A stretch of DNA of 64,000 nucleotides, taken from Streptomyces sp. DvalAA-43 (GTDB lineage Bacteria; Actinomycetota; Actinomycetes; Streptomycetales; Streptomycetaceae). The notes beneath the pieces were generated by a model. It worked only from the letters and a program-made list of their open reading frames with translations. It made no database searches and was not told the DNA's origin. Position 1 is the stretch's first letter, and each line of letters opens with the position of its first letter. Location: NCBI RefSeq assembly GCF_900091725.1, contig NZ_FMBW01000064.1:202093-266092 (forward strand). Reading direction: 5' to 3'. The translations under genes and the position numbers were made by a program. Below are positions 47,677 to 56,146 of the stretch, one piece after another.

Positions 47677-48753
47677 ATGACGACCACGGCATCGCAATCA
47701 CTCGCCATCGCGGCCAAGGGGCTGCGAAAGTCCTACGGGGAGAAGGCGGTCCTCGACGGCATCGACCTGATGGTGCCGTCCGGCACCATCTTCTCGCTGC
47801 TCGGGCCGAACGGTGCGGGCAAGACCACCATAGTCAAGATCCTCTCGACGCTCATCACGTGCCAGGCCGACGAGTTGTACGTCGGTGGGCACGACCTGGC
47901 AACCGACCCGCAGGGCGTACGCGCCTCGATCGGCGTCACCGGGCAGTTCTCCGCCGTCGACGGCCTGATCACCGGCGAGGAGAACATGCTCCTCATGGCG
48001 GACCTGCACCACCTCCCACGCAGCGAGGGACGGCGCACCGTGGCGGAGTTGCTGGAGCAGTTTCATCTGACGGACGCGGCGAAGAAGCCCGCCTCCACCT
48101 ACTCCGGCGGCATGAAGCGCCGCCTGGACATCGCGATGACACTCGTCGGCAGCCCTCGCATCATCTTCCTCGACGAGCCGACGACCGGCCTCGACCCGCG
48201 CAGCCGCCACAACACATGGCAGATCATCCGCGAGTTGGTCTCCGGCGGTGTCACTGTGTTCCTCACCACCCAGTACCTGGAGGAGGCCGACCAACTGGCC
48301 GACCGCATCGCCGTGCTGAGCGACGGCAAGATCGCCGCCGAAGGAACCGCCGAGGAGCTGAAGCGGCTCATTCCAGGCGGTCATGTGCGGCTGCGGTTCG
48401 CCGATCCCGTCGCCTACCGGTCAGCGGTCTCCGCCCTCAACGAAGCCACCACCGACGACGAGGCGCTGGCGCGCCAGGCCTCCAGCGACGGCACCCGGCG
48501 CGAGCTGCGCTCGATCCTCGACTGGCTGGACTCCTCCGGCTTCGCGCTGCGCGAGGTCAGCAGGGACGACGAGGCGCTCACGTTGAGGATCCCCAGCAAC
48601 GGCGGTCAGCGGGAGCTGCGCTCGATCCTCGACTGGCTGGACGCCGCGAGCATCGAGGCGGACGAGCTGACCGTGCACACCCCGGATCTCGACGATGTGT
48701 TCTTCGCGCTGACCGGTGGTCTCAACCAGCCCAAGAAGGAGGCTGTCCGATGA
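47677..48753 (+). CDS. ABC exporter ATP-binding protein, DrrA family
   Basis: 358 residues. Walker A GPNGAGKTT, signature STYSGGMKRRLDIAM, Walker B IIFLDEPTTGLDP and the H-loop region VFLTTQYLEEADQL place it with daunorubicin-type DrrA ATPases. These pair with a single membrane protein to export drugs and lipids. The C-terminal domain contains an internal duplication (see the repeat entry), making it longer than usual (about 330). The stop overlaps the permease ATG by four bases. Likely export or self-resistance role for the cluster product. Confidence 0.93.
   Translation: MTTTASQSLAIAAKGLRKSYGEKAVLDGIDLMVPSGTIFSLLGPNGAGKTTIVKILSTLITCQADELYVGGHDLATDPQGVRASIGVTGQFSAVDGLITGEENMLLMADLHHLPRSEGRRTVAELLEQFHLTDAAKKPASTYSGGMKRRLDIAMTLVGSPRIIFLDEPTTGLDPRSRHNTWQIIRELVSGGVTVFLTTQYLEEADQLADRIAVLSDGKIAAEGTAEELKRLIPGGHVRLRFADPVAYRSAVSALNEATTDDEALARQASSDGTRRELRSILDWLDSSGFALREVSRDDEALTLRIPSNGGQRELRSILDWLDAASIEADELTVHTPDLDDVFFALTGGLNQPKKEAVR
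48454..48642 (+). repeat. 111-base-step tandem duplication inside the drrA-like gene
   Basis: GACGACGAGGCGCT...CTGGACxx: a unit at 48454-48531 is repeated at 48565-48642 in frame (37 codons apart). The end segment, RELRSILDWLD, is nearly identical in both DNA and protein; the middle has diverged. Confidence 0.85.
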
Positions 48754-49541
48754 GCTCCCTGTCCCTCGCCATGCGCGACTCGACCACGATGGTGCGCCGC
48801 AACCTGCTGCACGCGCGGCGCTATCCGGCGCTGACCCTGAACGTGGTGCTGACACCGCTCATCATGCTGCTGCTGTTCGTCTACGTCTTCGGCGACGTGA
48901 TGAGCGCGGGCATCGGCGGCGGCGGCGCGGACCGCTCCGAGTACATCGCCTACATCGCCCCCGGCATCTTGATGATGACCATCGGCACCACCCTCGTCGG
49001 GACCTCGGTGTCCGTGGCCGACGACATGACCGAGGGCATCATGGCCCGCTTCCGCACGATGGCGATCCACCGTGGTTCGGTGCTGATCGGGCACGTCGCG
49101 GGCAGCGTGCTGCGATCGGTCATCAGCGTGACCCTGGTCGGCGCCGTCGCGGTGGCCATCGGCTTCCGCTCGGTGGACGCGACGGTCCTGGAGTGGCTGG
49201 CGGCGTTCCTGCTGCTCGCGCTGGTCGCGCTGGCGTTCACCTGGATGGCGATCGCCGTCGGCATGGCCAGCCCCAACGGTGAGGCTGCCGGGAACAATGC
49301 GGTGCCGCTGGTCATCCTGCCCTTCATCTCCAGCGCCTTCGTACCGGTCGACGCGATGCCGGGCTGGTTCCAGCCGGTCGCCGAGTACCAGCCGTTCACG
49401 CCCGCCATCGAGACCCTGCGCGGCCTGCTGCTGGGCAGCGAGATCGGCCACAACGGGTGGCTCACCGTGGTCTGGTGCGTGGGCCTGGCCGTACTCGGCT
49501 ACTACTGGTCGAAGTCGCTGTTCAACCGCGAGACGCGGTAA
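48750..49541 (+). CDS. ABC exporter membrane protein, DrrB family
   Basis: 263 residues, about six membrane helices, ABC-2 type permease. It has a typical N-terminal RNLLHARRYPALTLNVVLTPLIMLLLFVYVFGD and the family motifs IAPGILMMTIGTTLVGTSVSVADDMTEGIMARFRTM and FVPVDAMPGWFQPVAEYQPFTPAIETLRG. It overlaps the ATPase gene by ATGA. Together they form the exporter next to the SARP regulator. Confidence 0.94.
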   Translation: MSSLSLAMRDSTTMVRRNLLHARRYPALTLNVVLTPLIMLLLFVYVFGDVMSAGIGGGGADRSEYIAYIAPGILMMTIGTTLVGTSVSVADDMTEGIMARFRTMAIHRGSVLIGHVAGSVLRSVISVTLVGAVAVAIGFRSVDATVLEWLAAFLLLALVALAFTWMAIAVGMASPNGEAAGNNAVPLVILPFISSAFVPVDAMPGWFQPVAEYQPFTPAIETLRGLLLGSEIGHNGWLTVVWCVGLAVLGYYWSKSLFNRETR

Positions 49542-49575
49542 CCCGAGCCCGGGCTGAATCCCCCGCAGCCCGGAC

Positions 49576-49607
49576 CGCCCCGGGGCGGAGAGCTCCGCCC
49601 CGGGGCG
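49576..49607 (+). terminator. hairpin after exporter operon
   Basis: Perfect 15-bp stem (49576-49590 with 49593-49607), loop of two bases. It separates the exporter operon from the serine hydrolase gene. Confidence 0.8.
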
Positions 49608-49715
49608 CCCCGCGGTCGCGCACCGCCCTCCGTCCCGCCGGCGTCTCCGGCCGCCTCGCACGGCTCGCGTTCCATCGGGAGTCCAGAGTTCCGTCCACGA
49701 AGGGAGACCTACGCC

Positions 49716-51128
49716 GTGTCCACCGCGAAGATCAATACTGAAGAGGGAGTGCGCCGTGCCTTCGACCGTGCCCGCTGGCAGCGCCGCCTCGACCGGCTGC
49801 GCGACCAGTACCACGTGCCGGGCGCGGCGCTGGCGGTGCTGGTGGACGGGGAGATCCACGAGTTGGTGAGCGGGGTACTGCACCGGAACACCGGGGTGCA
49901 GGTGACCACGGACTCGGTGTTCCAGTCCGGCTCGATCGCCAAGGTGTATACGGCGACGCTGGTGATGCAGCTCGTCGACTCCGGACAACTGCGACTCGAC
50001 ACCCGGGTCGTGGACGTGCTGCCGGACTTCTCGGTCGCCGACGACGAGGTCACCAGGACGGTGACGGTCGGGCAGCTGCTGAGCCACACCAGCGGGATCG
50101 GCGGGGAGTTCACCCACGACACCGGTCGCGGTGACGACTGCCTGGCCCTGTATGTGGAGGCGTGTTCCGGCGTGGGCCAGGACTGCCCGCCGGGGACCAT
50201 CGTGTCCTACTGCAGCACCGGGTACGCGATTCTGGGCCGGATCGTGGAGGTGGTGACCGGTCAGACCTGGGACGACGCGCTGCGCGACCGGCTGCTGACA
50301 CCGCTGGGCCTGGAGCACTCGATGACGCTGCCCGAGGAGGCGCTGCGGTTCCGGGTGGCGATGAGCCACGTCGGCGAGCTGGAGGACGAGCCTGAGCCCG
50401 CACCCATGTGGGACATACTGCCTCGGTCGGCAGGACCGTACGGTCGGGTCCTGGTGACCGCCGCCGATGTGGTGCGCTTCGCGCGGATGCACCTCGACGG
50501 CGGCCTGGCCGCGGACGGTACGCGGGTGCTGTCGGAACGGTCAGCGGCGACGATGCGTCGGCGCGTGACGGACTGCCGGGATCCGTGGTCGTTCATGGCG
50601 GACGGCTGGGGCCACGGATGGGCGCTGTACGACTGGGACGGTGTCGCCGGATACGGCCACGACGGCGCGGTGGTCGGGCAGTTCTCGTACCTGCGGGTCG
50701 TGCCCGGGAGCGGTGTCGTCGCCGCGCTGCTGACCAACGGTGGCAGCGCCACCAGCTTCTTTGTCGACTTGTTCCAGGAGTTGCTGGGCGAGCTGGCCGA
50801 AGTGCGCCTGCCGGACGTGTTCGCGCCTCCGGCACAGTCGCCGACGATCGACCTGGGCGCGCTCACGGGCACGTACGAGCGTGAGGGCGTACGCATCACG
50901 GTCGGCGAGCGCGACGGGGTGCCACGGGTGCGTCTCGAACTGACCGGCGGGGTGGCCCAGTACTCGCCGCCGATCGAGTCCGACCTGGTGGCGGTGGACG
51001 ACGCGGTGCTCGCCATGCCGGGGATCGGCCCGGTGAGCGCGCCCTGGCTGCCGCTGGTGTTCGGGACGCTTCCCGACCGTACGCCCTATGTGTACTTCGG
51101 CATGAGAGTCGCACCGAAGATCGCCTGA
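49716..51128 (+). CDS. beta-lactamase-fold serine hydrolase
   Basis: 470 residues, class C beta-lactamase/D-peptidase/esterase fold. The SxxK motif is in QSGSIAKVYTATL near residue 73. The second motif reads YCS (SYCSTGYAILG) where YSN or YAN is expected. A later GHDGAVVG takes the place of the KTG/HxG box. There is no signal peptide, so it acts in the cytoplasm or after leaving by another route. GTG 49716 with AGGGAG upstream. In a peptide cluster such an enzyme may hydrolyse, cyclise or detoxify a D-residue peptide; the exact role is unknown. Confidence 0.85.
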   Translation: MSTAKINTEEGVRRAFDRARWQRRLDRLRDQYHVPGAALAVLVDGEIHELVSGVLHRNTGVQVTTDSVFQSGSIAKVYTATLVMQLVDSGQLRLDTRVVDVLPDFSVADDEVTRTVTVGQLLSHTSGIGGEFTHDTGRGDDCLALYVEACSGVGQDCPPGTIVSYCSTGYAILGRIVEVVTGQTWDDALRDRLLTPLGLEHSMTLPEEALRFRVAMSHVGELEDEPEPAPMWDILPRSAGPYGRVLVTAADVVRFARMHLDGGLAADGTRVLSERSAATMRRRVTDCRDPWSFMADGWGHGWALYDWDGVAGYGHDGAVVGQFSYLRVVPGSGVVAALLTNGGSATSFFVDLFQELLGELAEVRLPDVFAPPAQSPTIDLGALTGTYEREGVRITVGERDGVPRVRLELTGGVAQYSPPIESDLVAVDDAVLAMPGIGPVSAPWLPLVFGTLPDRTPYVYFGMRVAPKIA

Positions 51129-51138
51129 TGAGGGCACT

Positions 51139-51155
51139 GCCCCGGATACCGGGGC
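51139..51155. terminator. short hairpin between convergent genes
   Basis: 7-bp GC-rich stem (51139-51145 with 51149-51155), ATA loop, after the serine hydrolase stop and before the convergent adenylation gene stop. Confidence 0.5.
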
Positions 51156-51193
51156 GCGTCCGTACCCGGGCCACCGACGACGCGCGGCCGTGC

Positions 51194-53269
51194 TCAACCG
51201 CCGCGCCGGGGCTCGGGCAGTTGCCGCCGGTCCAGCTTCCCGTTGGGCCCCAGCGGAAGTCTGTCCAGAACGACGAACGTGGAGGGAATCATGAAGTCAG
51301 GGAGCCGGTCGGCGACGAACCGCCGCAGTTTCCTCGGTGCGAGGGCGGAGTCCGGATCACCGGAGACCAGCTGGGATGTGGCCGCCGAGTAGGGGGCTCC
51401 CCCGGTGGCGCCCGCTGCGGCCGGAACGACGTAGGCGACGATGCGGCCGCCGCCGGAGCCCGGCCCGGGGTGCACGGCTATCGCGGCGTGGGCGATGCCC
51501 GGGTGGCCGACCAGGACCGCTTCGATCTCGGCGGGCTCGATGCGGATCCCGCGCACCTTCATCTGGGTGTCCGCGCGCCCCAGGTGCTCCAGCTGCCCTT
51601 CGGCGTTCCAGCGGGCCAGGTCACCCGTGCGGTACATGCGCCGCCCTGGCAGATCGAACGGGTCGGCGACGAACCGTTCGGCGGTCAGCCCCGGCCGGGC
51701 GTGGTAGCCGCGGCCGATCGCCCCGCCGACGTACAACTCCCCGGCCACGCCAGGCAGTACGGGCGCGAGTCCGGGGCCGAGCACGTAGGCGCGCATGTTG
51801 CCCAGGGGGCGGCCGATCGGGACGGCCCCTGGGCCCGCGTCGTCGCGGGGAACGGTGTAGGCGGTGGCGTAGAAGCTCTCCGTCTGCCCGTAGGCGTTGA
51901 CCACCGACGTGCCGGGCAGCGCCCGGTGGACCTGGCGCACCAGCGCACCGGTCAGCGCCTCGCCCGCGAACATCAGTACGTTCACGTCGACGCGGCCCGC
52001 GAGCCGGTCGAGCATCTCGGCGAACACCGAGGGCACGGTGTGCACGACGCTGCCGGTCCAGCCGCCCAGTTCGCCGAGCGCCAGGACATCGCGCACGACG
52101 TCGACCACGGCGCCGGTGCTCAGTGCGGCGAACACCTCGAAGACCGACACGTCGAAGTTGACGGACGTGCCCGCCAGGACGCGCGCCCCGGGGCCCAGGC
52201 CGACGGCGGCGGCCAGCCGGGAGACGCCGTTGACCACGTTGGCGTGGGTGATCGCCACGCCTTTCGGGGTACCCGTCGAGCCCGAGGTGTACATCAGATA
52301 CGCCAGGTGGTCGGGGAGCAGCGGCGACCGCACCCGTTCGCGATCCGGCTCCCGATCCGGATCGCCACCGTCGGGGCCGGACGCGTCCACGTAGTGGCAG
52401 GGGATTCCGTGGTCGGGCAGCCTCCTCGCCGTCCCGGTGTCGGTGAGCAGCAGGTCGGGGGCGGCGTCGGAGAGCAGGAACTCCAGCCGACAGCTGGGGT
52501 AACGGGGATCGATCGGCAGGTATCCGGCGCCGGACTTCAGGATACCCAGCAGGGCCACCACCAGGTCCGCCGAGCGCGGCAGCGCCAGCCCCACGAGCGA
52601 CTCGGGTCCGAGGCCGTACCCCTTCAGACGGGCAGCCAACCGGTCGGACTCGCGATGAAGTTGACGGTACGTCAGATTATGGAGCGCGTCCAGGACGGCC
52701 ACCGCGTCCGGGGTCGCGCGTACCTGGCGCCACACCAGGTCAGGAAGCGTCAGCGGGGGCAACTCCACCACGGTACCCACCAGTTCCTCCAGCAACCGGT
52801 AGCGCTCGGCCGGATGCAGCACGTCGACCGCGGCCACCGGCAGGACGGGGTCCGCCACCAGTTGCCGCAGCACCCGCACGAACCGGTCCGCCAGCCCCTC
52901 CTCCGCCGTCGGTGCGAACAGGCCCGCGGCGCACGCGATCTCGCCGGCCAGTTCCAGGCCGGGCGCGTCCGGGGCAACGGTGAGCGACAGACCGCCCCGG
53001 GCTGCCGCTCCTGGCCCGATCAGGCCTCCAGCTTCGGGGCCCCGGTCCCGTACCGCCGCGAGGAGTTCCCCGAAGGTCGGGGTGGCCCGCAGCTCCGCCC
53101 GGGCGTCACCGCCCAGGTGGAGCCGGAGCACCTCCAGGGCCGAACCCAGCACCGTGGCCACCGTCACGTCCCGTTCCTCGGCCAGTGCCCGCACCGCGCC
53201 CACCAGTCCGGGGTCCAGGGTGAAACCCGCCGCGGTGCTGCGGGAGTGCACGGTCGGCAGCGGGATCAT
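51194..53269 (-). CDS. NRPS adenylation protein without carrier domain
   Basis: 691 residues. The first ~170 look like the end of a condensation domain (FTLDPGLVGAVRALAEERDVTVATVLG) with no HHxxxDG motif, so catalysis there is lost. An adenylation domain follows: LTYRQLHRESDRLA, YTSGSTGTPKG, FDVSVFEVF, NAYGQTESFYA, GELYVGGAIGRGYH, MYRTGDLARW and a terminal NGKLDRRQLPEP. No PCP follows. By eye against GrsA the pocket reads D-V-F-H-M-A-A-Y-A-K, for which I do not know a substrate. AAGGAG precedes ATG 53269. It must load a carrier elsewhere. Confidence 0.88.
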   Translation of the reverse strand: MIPLPTVHSRSTAAGFTLDPGLVGAVRALAEERDVTVATVLGSALEVLRLHLGGDARAELRATPTFGELLAAVRDRGPEAGGLIGPGAAARGGLSLTVAPDAPGLELAGEIACAAGLFAPTAEEGLADRFVRVLRQLVADPVLPVAAVDVLHPAERYRLLEELVGTVVELPPLTLPDLVWRQVRATPDAVAVLDALHNLTYRQLHRESDRLAARLKGYGLGPESLVGLALPRSADLVVALLGILKSGAGYLPIDPRYPSCRLEFLLSDAAPDLLLTDTGTARRLPDHGIPCHYVDASGPDGGDPDREPDRERVRSPLLPDHLAYLMYTSGSTGTPKGVAITHANVVNGVSRLAAAVGLGPGARVLAGTSVNFDVSVFEVFAALSTGAVVDVVRDVLALGELGGWTGSVVHTVPSVFAEMLDRLAGRVDVNVLMFAGEALTGALVRQVHRALPGTSVVNAYGQTESFYATAYTVPRDDAGPGAVPIGRPLGNMRAYVLGPGLAPVLPGVAGELYVGGAIGRGYHARPGLTAERFVADPFDLPGRRMYRTGDLARWNAEGQLEHLGRADTQMKVRGIRIEPAEIEAVLVGHPGIAHAAIAVHPGPGSGGGRIVAYVVPAAAGATGGAPYSAATSQLVSGDPDSALAPRKLRRFVADRLPDFMIPSTFVVLDRLPLGPNGKLDRRQLPEPRRGG

Positions 53270-53408
53270 GCGTGGCTACTCCTTCTCGCGTCTTGCGTCG
53301 ACGGCCTTGCCGGAACCGCGCGGAGCCGGGCCGCACCGGTTGTCCCGGCGACGGGACGCCAAAGCGCGTACCCGCCTCCGGCCCGCCCCCGGTCCGTGCG
53401 GGGCTTGA

Positions 53409-54248
53409 TCACTCCCGCAGTTCGAGGGTGCAGCACTTGACGCTGCCACCGGCCTTGAGGAGCTCCGTGAGGTCGGCGCCGACCGGCGTGTAGCCGCGGT
53501 CGCGCAACTGGTCGGCGAGCCCGGTGGCCCGCCGCGGGAGAATCACGTTCTTTCCGTCCGACACCGCGTTCAGACCGAAGACGAGGGCGTCCGCCTCGTC
53601 GGCCAGAATGGCGTCTGGGAATCGCTCGGAAAGAACAGACCTGCTCTCCTCCGAAAAAGCATCGGGGTAGTACATGATTTCACCGTGGCCGAGCACGGAG
53701 AGCGCCGTGTCGAGATGGTAGAATCGCGGGTCGATAAGCGTGAGGGACATAACGGGGCGGTCGAAGAAATCACGCACTTCGTGGTGTGCCCGCTGGTCGC
53801 TCCGAAATCCACTGCCGGCCAGGATTTCCGTACCGGTGAAGAGGAAATCACCCTCCCCCTCGTTGATGTACTCGGCCTGCCGCACCTGGGACCAGCCCGC
53901 GGCACGGAACCAGTCGAGGTAGACCTCCGCCTCGTCGGCCCGCTGCCGGTTGCGGAACCGCGCGACGAGCACGCTGCCGTCCACGACCATGGCGCCGTTC
54001 GCGGAGAAGACCATGTCGGGCAGGCCCGGCACCGGTTCGATCAGCTCTACGTCGTGGCCGAGGGTGCTGAACGTGTCATGCAGCCGCTTCCACTGCTCCT
54101 GGGCGGTCTGCGCCGAGGTGGGCCGGGACGGATCCATCCACACGTTGATCGAATAAGTGACGTCGAAATACGTGGGACGACACATCAGGTAACGCCGCCG
54201 CGACGCCGTCCTGGGGTGAGTCGGGCGTCGCTCAGTGCTTCCTTGCAA
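53409..54248 (-). CDS. dimethylargininase/arginine deiminase-family hydrolase
   Basis: 279 residues of the guanidine-modifying (GME) superfamily, DDAH-like. Visible are RRRYLMCRPTYFDVTYSINVWMDP, VPGLPDMVFSANGAMVV, NEGEGDFLFTG, the histidine region FYHLDTALSVL, and the catalytic cysteine near the end in GGSVKCCTLEL. Such enzymes act on arginine or N-methylarginine, giving citrulline. A TTG start is chosen since AAAGGAG lies eight bases upstream; ATG 54185 has no such site and would remove conserved residues. It is 139 bases upstream of the adenylation gene and may supply a modified amino acid. Confidence 0.85.
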   Translation of the reverse strand: MQGSTERRPTHPRTASRRRYLMCRPTYFDVTYSINVWMDPSRPTSAQTAQEQWKRLHDTFSTLGHDVELIEPVPGLPDMVFSANGAMVVDGSVLVARFRNRQRADEAEVYLDWFRAAGWSQVRQAEYINEGEGDFLFTGTEILAGSGFRSDQRAHHEVRDFFDRPVMSLTLIDPRFYHLDTALSVLGHGEIMYYPDAFSEESRSVLSERFPDAILADEADALVFGLNAVSDGKNVILPRRATGLADQLRDRGYTPVGADLTELLKAGGSVKCCTLELRE

Positions 54249-54643
54249 TTGCTTGACTCCTTTGCGCTCCAGTTTGTGGCTGGACGGTGGAAATCAGCGC
54301 GCGCCGCGCTCGTCCTGTCGACGGGACAGCAGACCTTCCTATAGGACCGAGGCGCCGGGAAGACGATAGCAATTCACCAGACCGCGTTGTAGCGTTCGGC
54401 GGTAAGCACGCGTTTTTCGCCGATCCGGACGTTCGCGGACCAGAACCCGTCGGCCGCCGCCGACGGCGGTCTCCGAACGACTCCCGCAGCGCCCGGGGCG
54501 GGCTGGCCGAAGCGCAGGGTCGGCGTGGCGCGGGATGCCTCCATCGCGACCCGGCCCGCGGCGACCGGGAGCAGGCCGGGTGGAGCGGCCCACGGCGGCG
54601 GGGACGCCCGGTCTCCCCGCGATCATCCGAGGAAAGGAAGCTC
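54249..54643. other. divergent promoter region of cluster
   Basis: About 395 bases without a gene. CTGTC and GACAG arms (54315-54329) and a TCCTATAGGA palindrome (54337-54346) are the only repeats; both are candidate operators or promoter elements. The part from 54400 to 54620 is high-GC with no feature I can support. Confidence 0.5.
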
Positions 54644-55852
54644 ATGTCCCGCCCTGCCACTGAACTGCCGGAATTGCCGGTCAAGCGTCCCTCGGGCTGC
54701 CCCTTCGATCCGCCCGAGGAGCTGGCGCAGCTGCGCGAGGAGCAGCCCGTGGTCCCGATGGTCTTCCCCGACGGGCACAGGGGCTGGCTGGTGACCAGTC
54801 ACGAGCTGGTCCGCGCGGTGCTGGGGGACAACCGCTTCAGCGCGCGGTTCGAACTCATCCACTCCCCGCTGCACGGGGCGGGCACCAAGGGGATGCTGCC
54901 GCCCGCCCCTCCGGGGATGTTCGGCGGGATGGACCTGCCGGAGTCCGGCCGCTACCGCACCCTGCTCAAGCCCCGGTTCAGCAGCCGCCAGATGGACAAA
55001 CTGCAGGGCCGCATCCAGGAGATCACCGACGGATACCTGGACGCCATGGAGGAGCACGGCCCGTCGGTCGACCTGGTGGAGGCGTACGCCCTGCCCATCC
55101 CGGCACTGGTGATCTGCGAACTGCTGGGCGTTCCCTATTCGGACCGCGAGGCGTTCCAGAGCAACGCGATCGGCGTGAACGACAACGACCTGCCCACCGA
55201 GGAACAGTGGGCCTGCCTCGTTGCCATCCAGGAGTACCTGACCGGACTGGTCGTGGCCAAACGCACCAATCCCGGCAACGACCTGATGAGCGAGCTCACC
55301 GAGACCGACCTGACGGACGAGGAGATCGCCAACATCGCGGCCCTCATGCTGGGCGCGGGCTTCGAGACCACCGCCAACATGATCGCGCTGGGCACGTGGG
55401 TGCTGCTGCGCAACCCTGAGCAGCTCGCCGCCTTCCGCTCCGATCCGGCCCTCACCGACCGGACCGTCGAGGAACTGCTGCGCTATCTGACCATCACCCA
55501 CACCGGGGCGCGGGCGGCCCTGCAGGACGTCGAACTCGGCGGACAGCTGATCAAGGCCGGTGACAGCATCGCCCTGTCGAACCAGGCGGCCAACCGCGAC
55601 CCGAAGAAGTTCCCCGACCCCGACGCCTTCGACCTGCACCGGCAGGCCGAGGGGCACGTCGCCTTCGGCCACGGCGTCCACCTGTGCATGGGCAAGGACC
55701 TGGCGCGCGTCGAGATGCGCGTCACGCTGCCCTCGCTGTTCGCACGGTTCCCGACACTGCGCCTGGACATCGACCCCGACGACATCCCGCTGCGGTTCAA
55801 CTCCGACGTCTTCGGCGTCGACCGCCTTCCGGTGACGTGGGACCGGGCCTGA
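54644..55852 (+). CDS. cytochrome P450 (first of two)
   Basis: 402 residues, soluble bacterial class I P450. I-helix MLGAGFETTANM carries the acid-alcohol pair; the ExxR helix is VEELLRYLTITH; the haem loop is FGHGVHLCMGKDLAR with the cysteine ligand. GGAAAGGAAG precedes ATG 54644. The ferredoxin gene follows four bases after the stop. Likely a tailoring hydroxylase or oxidase of the NRPS product or of a building block. Confidence 0.95.
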   Translation: MSRPATELPELPVKRPSGCPFDPPEELAQLREEQPVVPMVFPDGHRGWLVTSHELVRAVLGDNRFSARFELIHSPLHGAGTKGMLPPAPPGMFGGMDLPESGRYRTLLKPRFSSRQMDKLQGRIQEITDGYLDAMEEHGPSVDLVEAYALPIPALVICELLGVPYSDREAFQSNAIGVNDNDLPTEEQWACLVAIQEYLTGLVVAKRTNPGNDLMSELTETDLTDEEIANIAALMLGAGFETTANMIALGTWVLLRNPEQLAAFRSDPALTDRTVEELLRYLTITHTGARAALQDVELGGQLIKAGDSIALSNQAANRDPKKFPDPDAFDLHRQAEGHVAFGHGVHLCMGKDLARVEMRVTLPSLFARFPTLRLDIDPDDIPLRFNSDVFGVDRLPVTWDRA

Positions 55853-55856
55853 CCCG

Positions 55857-56071
55857 ATGGAGCTGCGGGTGGAACGGGAGCGCTGCATGGGCACCGGAGT
55901 GTGCGCGCTGACCTCTCCCGAGGTGTTCGACCAGGACGACGACGGAAAGGTGACGCAGCTCGATCCCGCGCCGCCCGCCGGGTCGCCGCCACGGCGGCGA
56001 CCCGGCGGGCGGCCGGCCTGTGCCCAATGGGCGCCATCACCCTCGTCGCGGACAACGACGGAACGCGATGA
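55857..56071 (+). pseudogene. 3Fe-4S ferredoxin with apparent frameshift
   Basis: Electron donor for P450s. The first ~40 codons read MELRVERERCMGTGVCALTSPEVFDQDDDGK, a normal start of a short ferredoxin. Around 55975 the frame is lost; in another frame (a single-base deletion) the ending AAGLCPMGAITLVADNDGTR is found, with the last cysteine and proline and a stop at 56071. In the present frame the third cysteine is not reached. It could be a true loss, a sequencing error or a frameshifting site, because a strong hairpin lies at the break. Confidence 0.7.
55978..56005 (+). repeat. 12-bp stem hairpin at the ferredoxin break
   Basis: Perfect inverted repeat 55978-55989 with 55994-56005, four-base loop. 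It coincides with the position at which the ferredoxin reading frame shifts, and could cause sequencing compression or slippage. Confidence 0.8.
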
Positions 56072-56146
56072 CGCACGGCGAGTCACGGGCGGCGCGGCAA
56101 CCTGGCCGCGTCGCCCGCGCACGTCCGACGAATGGAGCACCCAACC

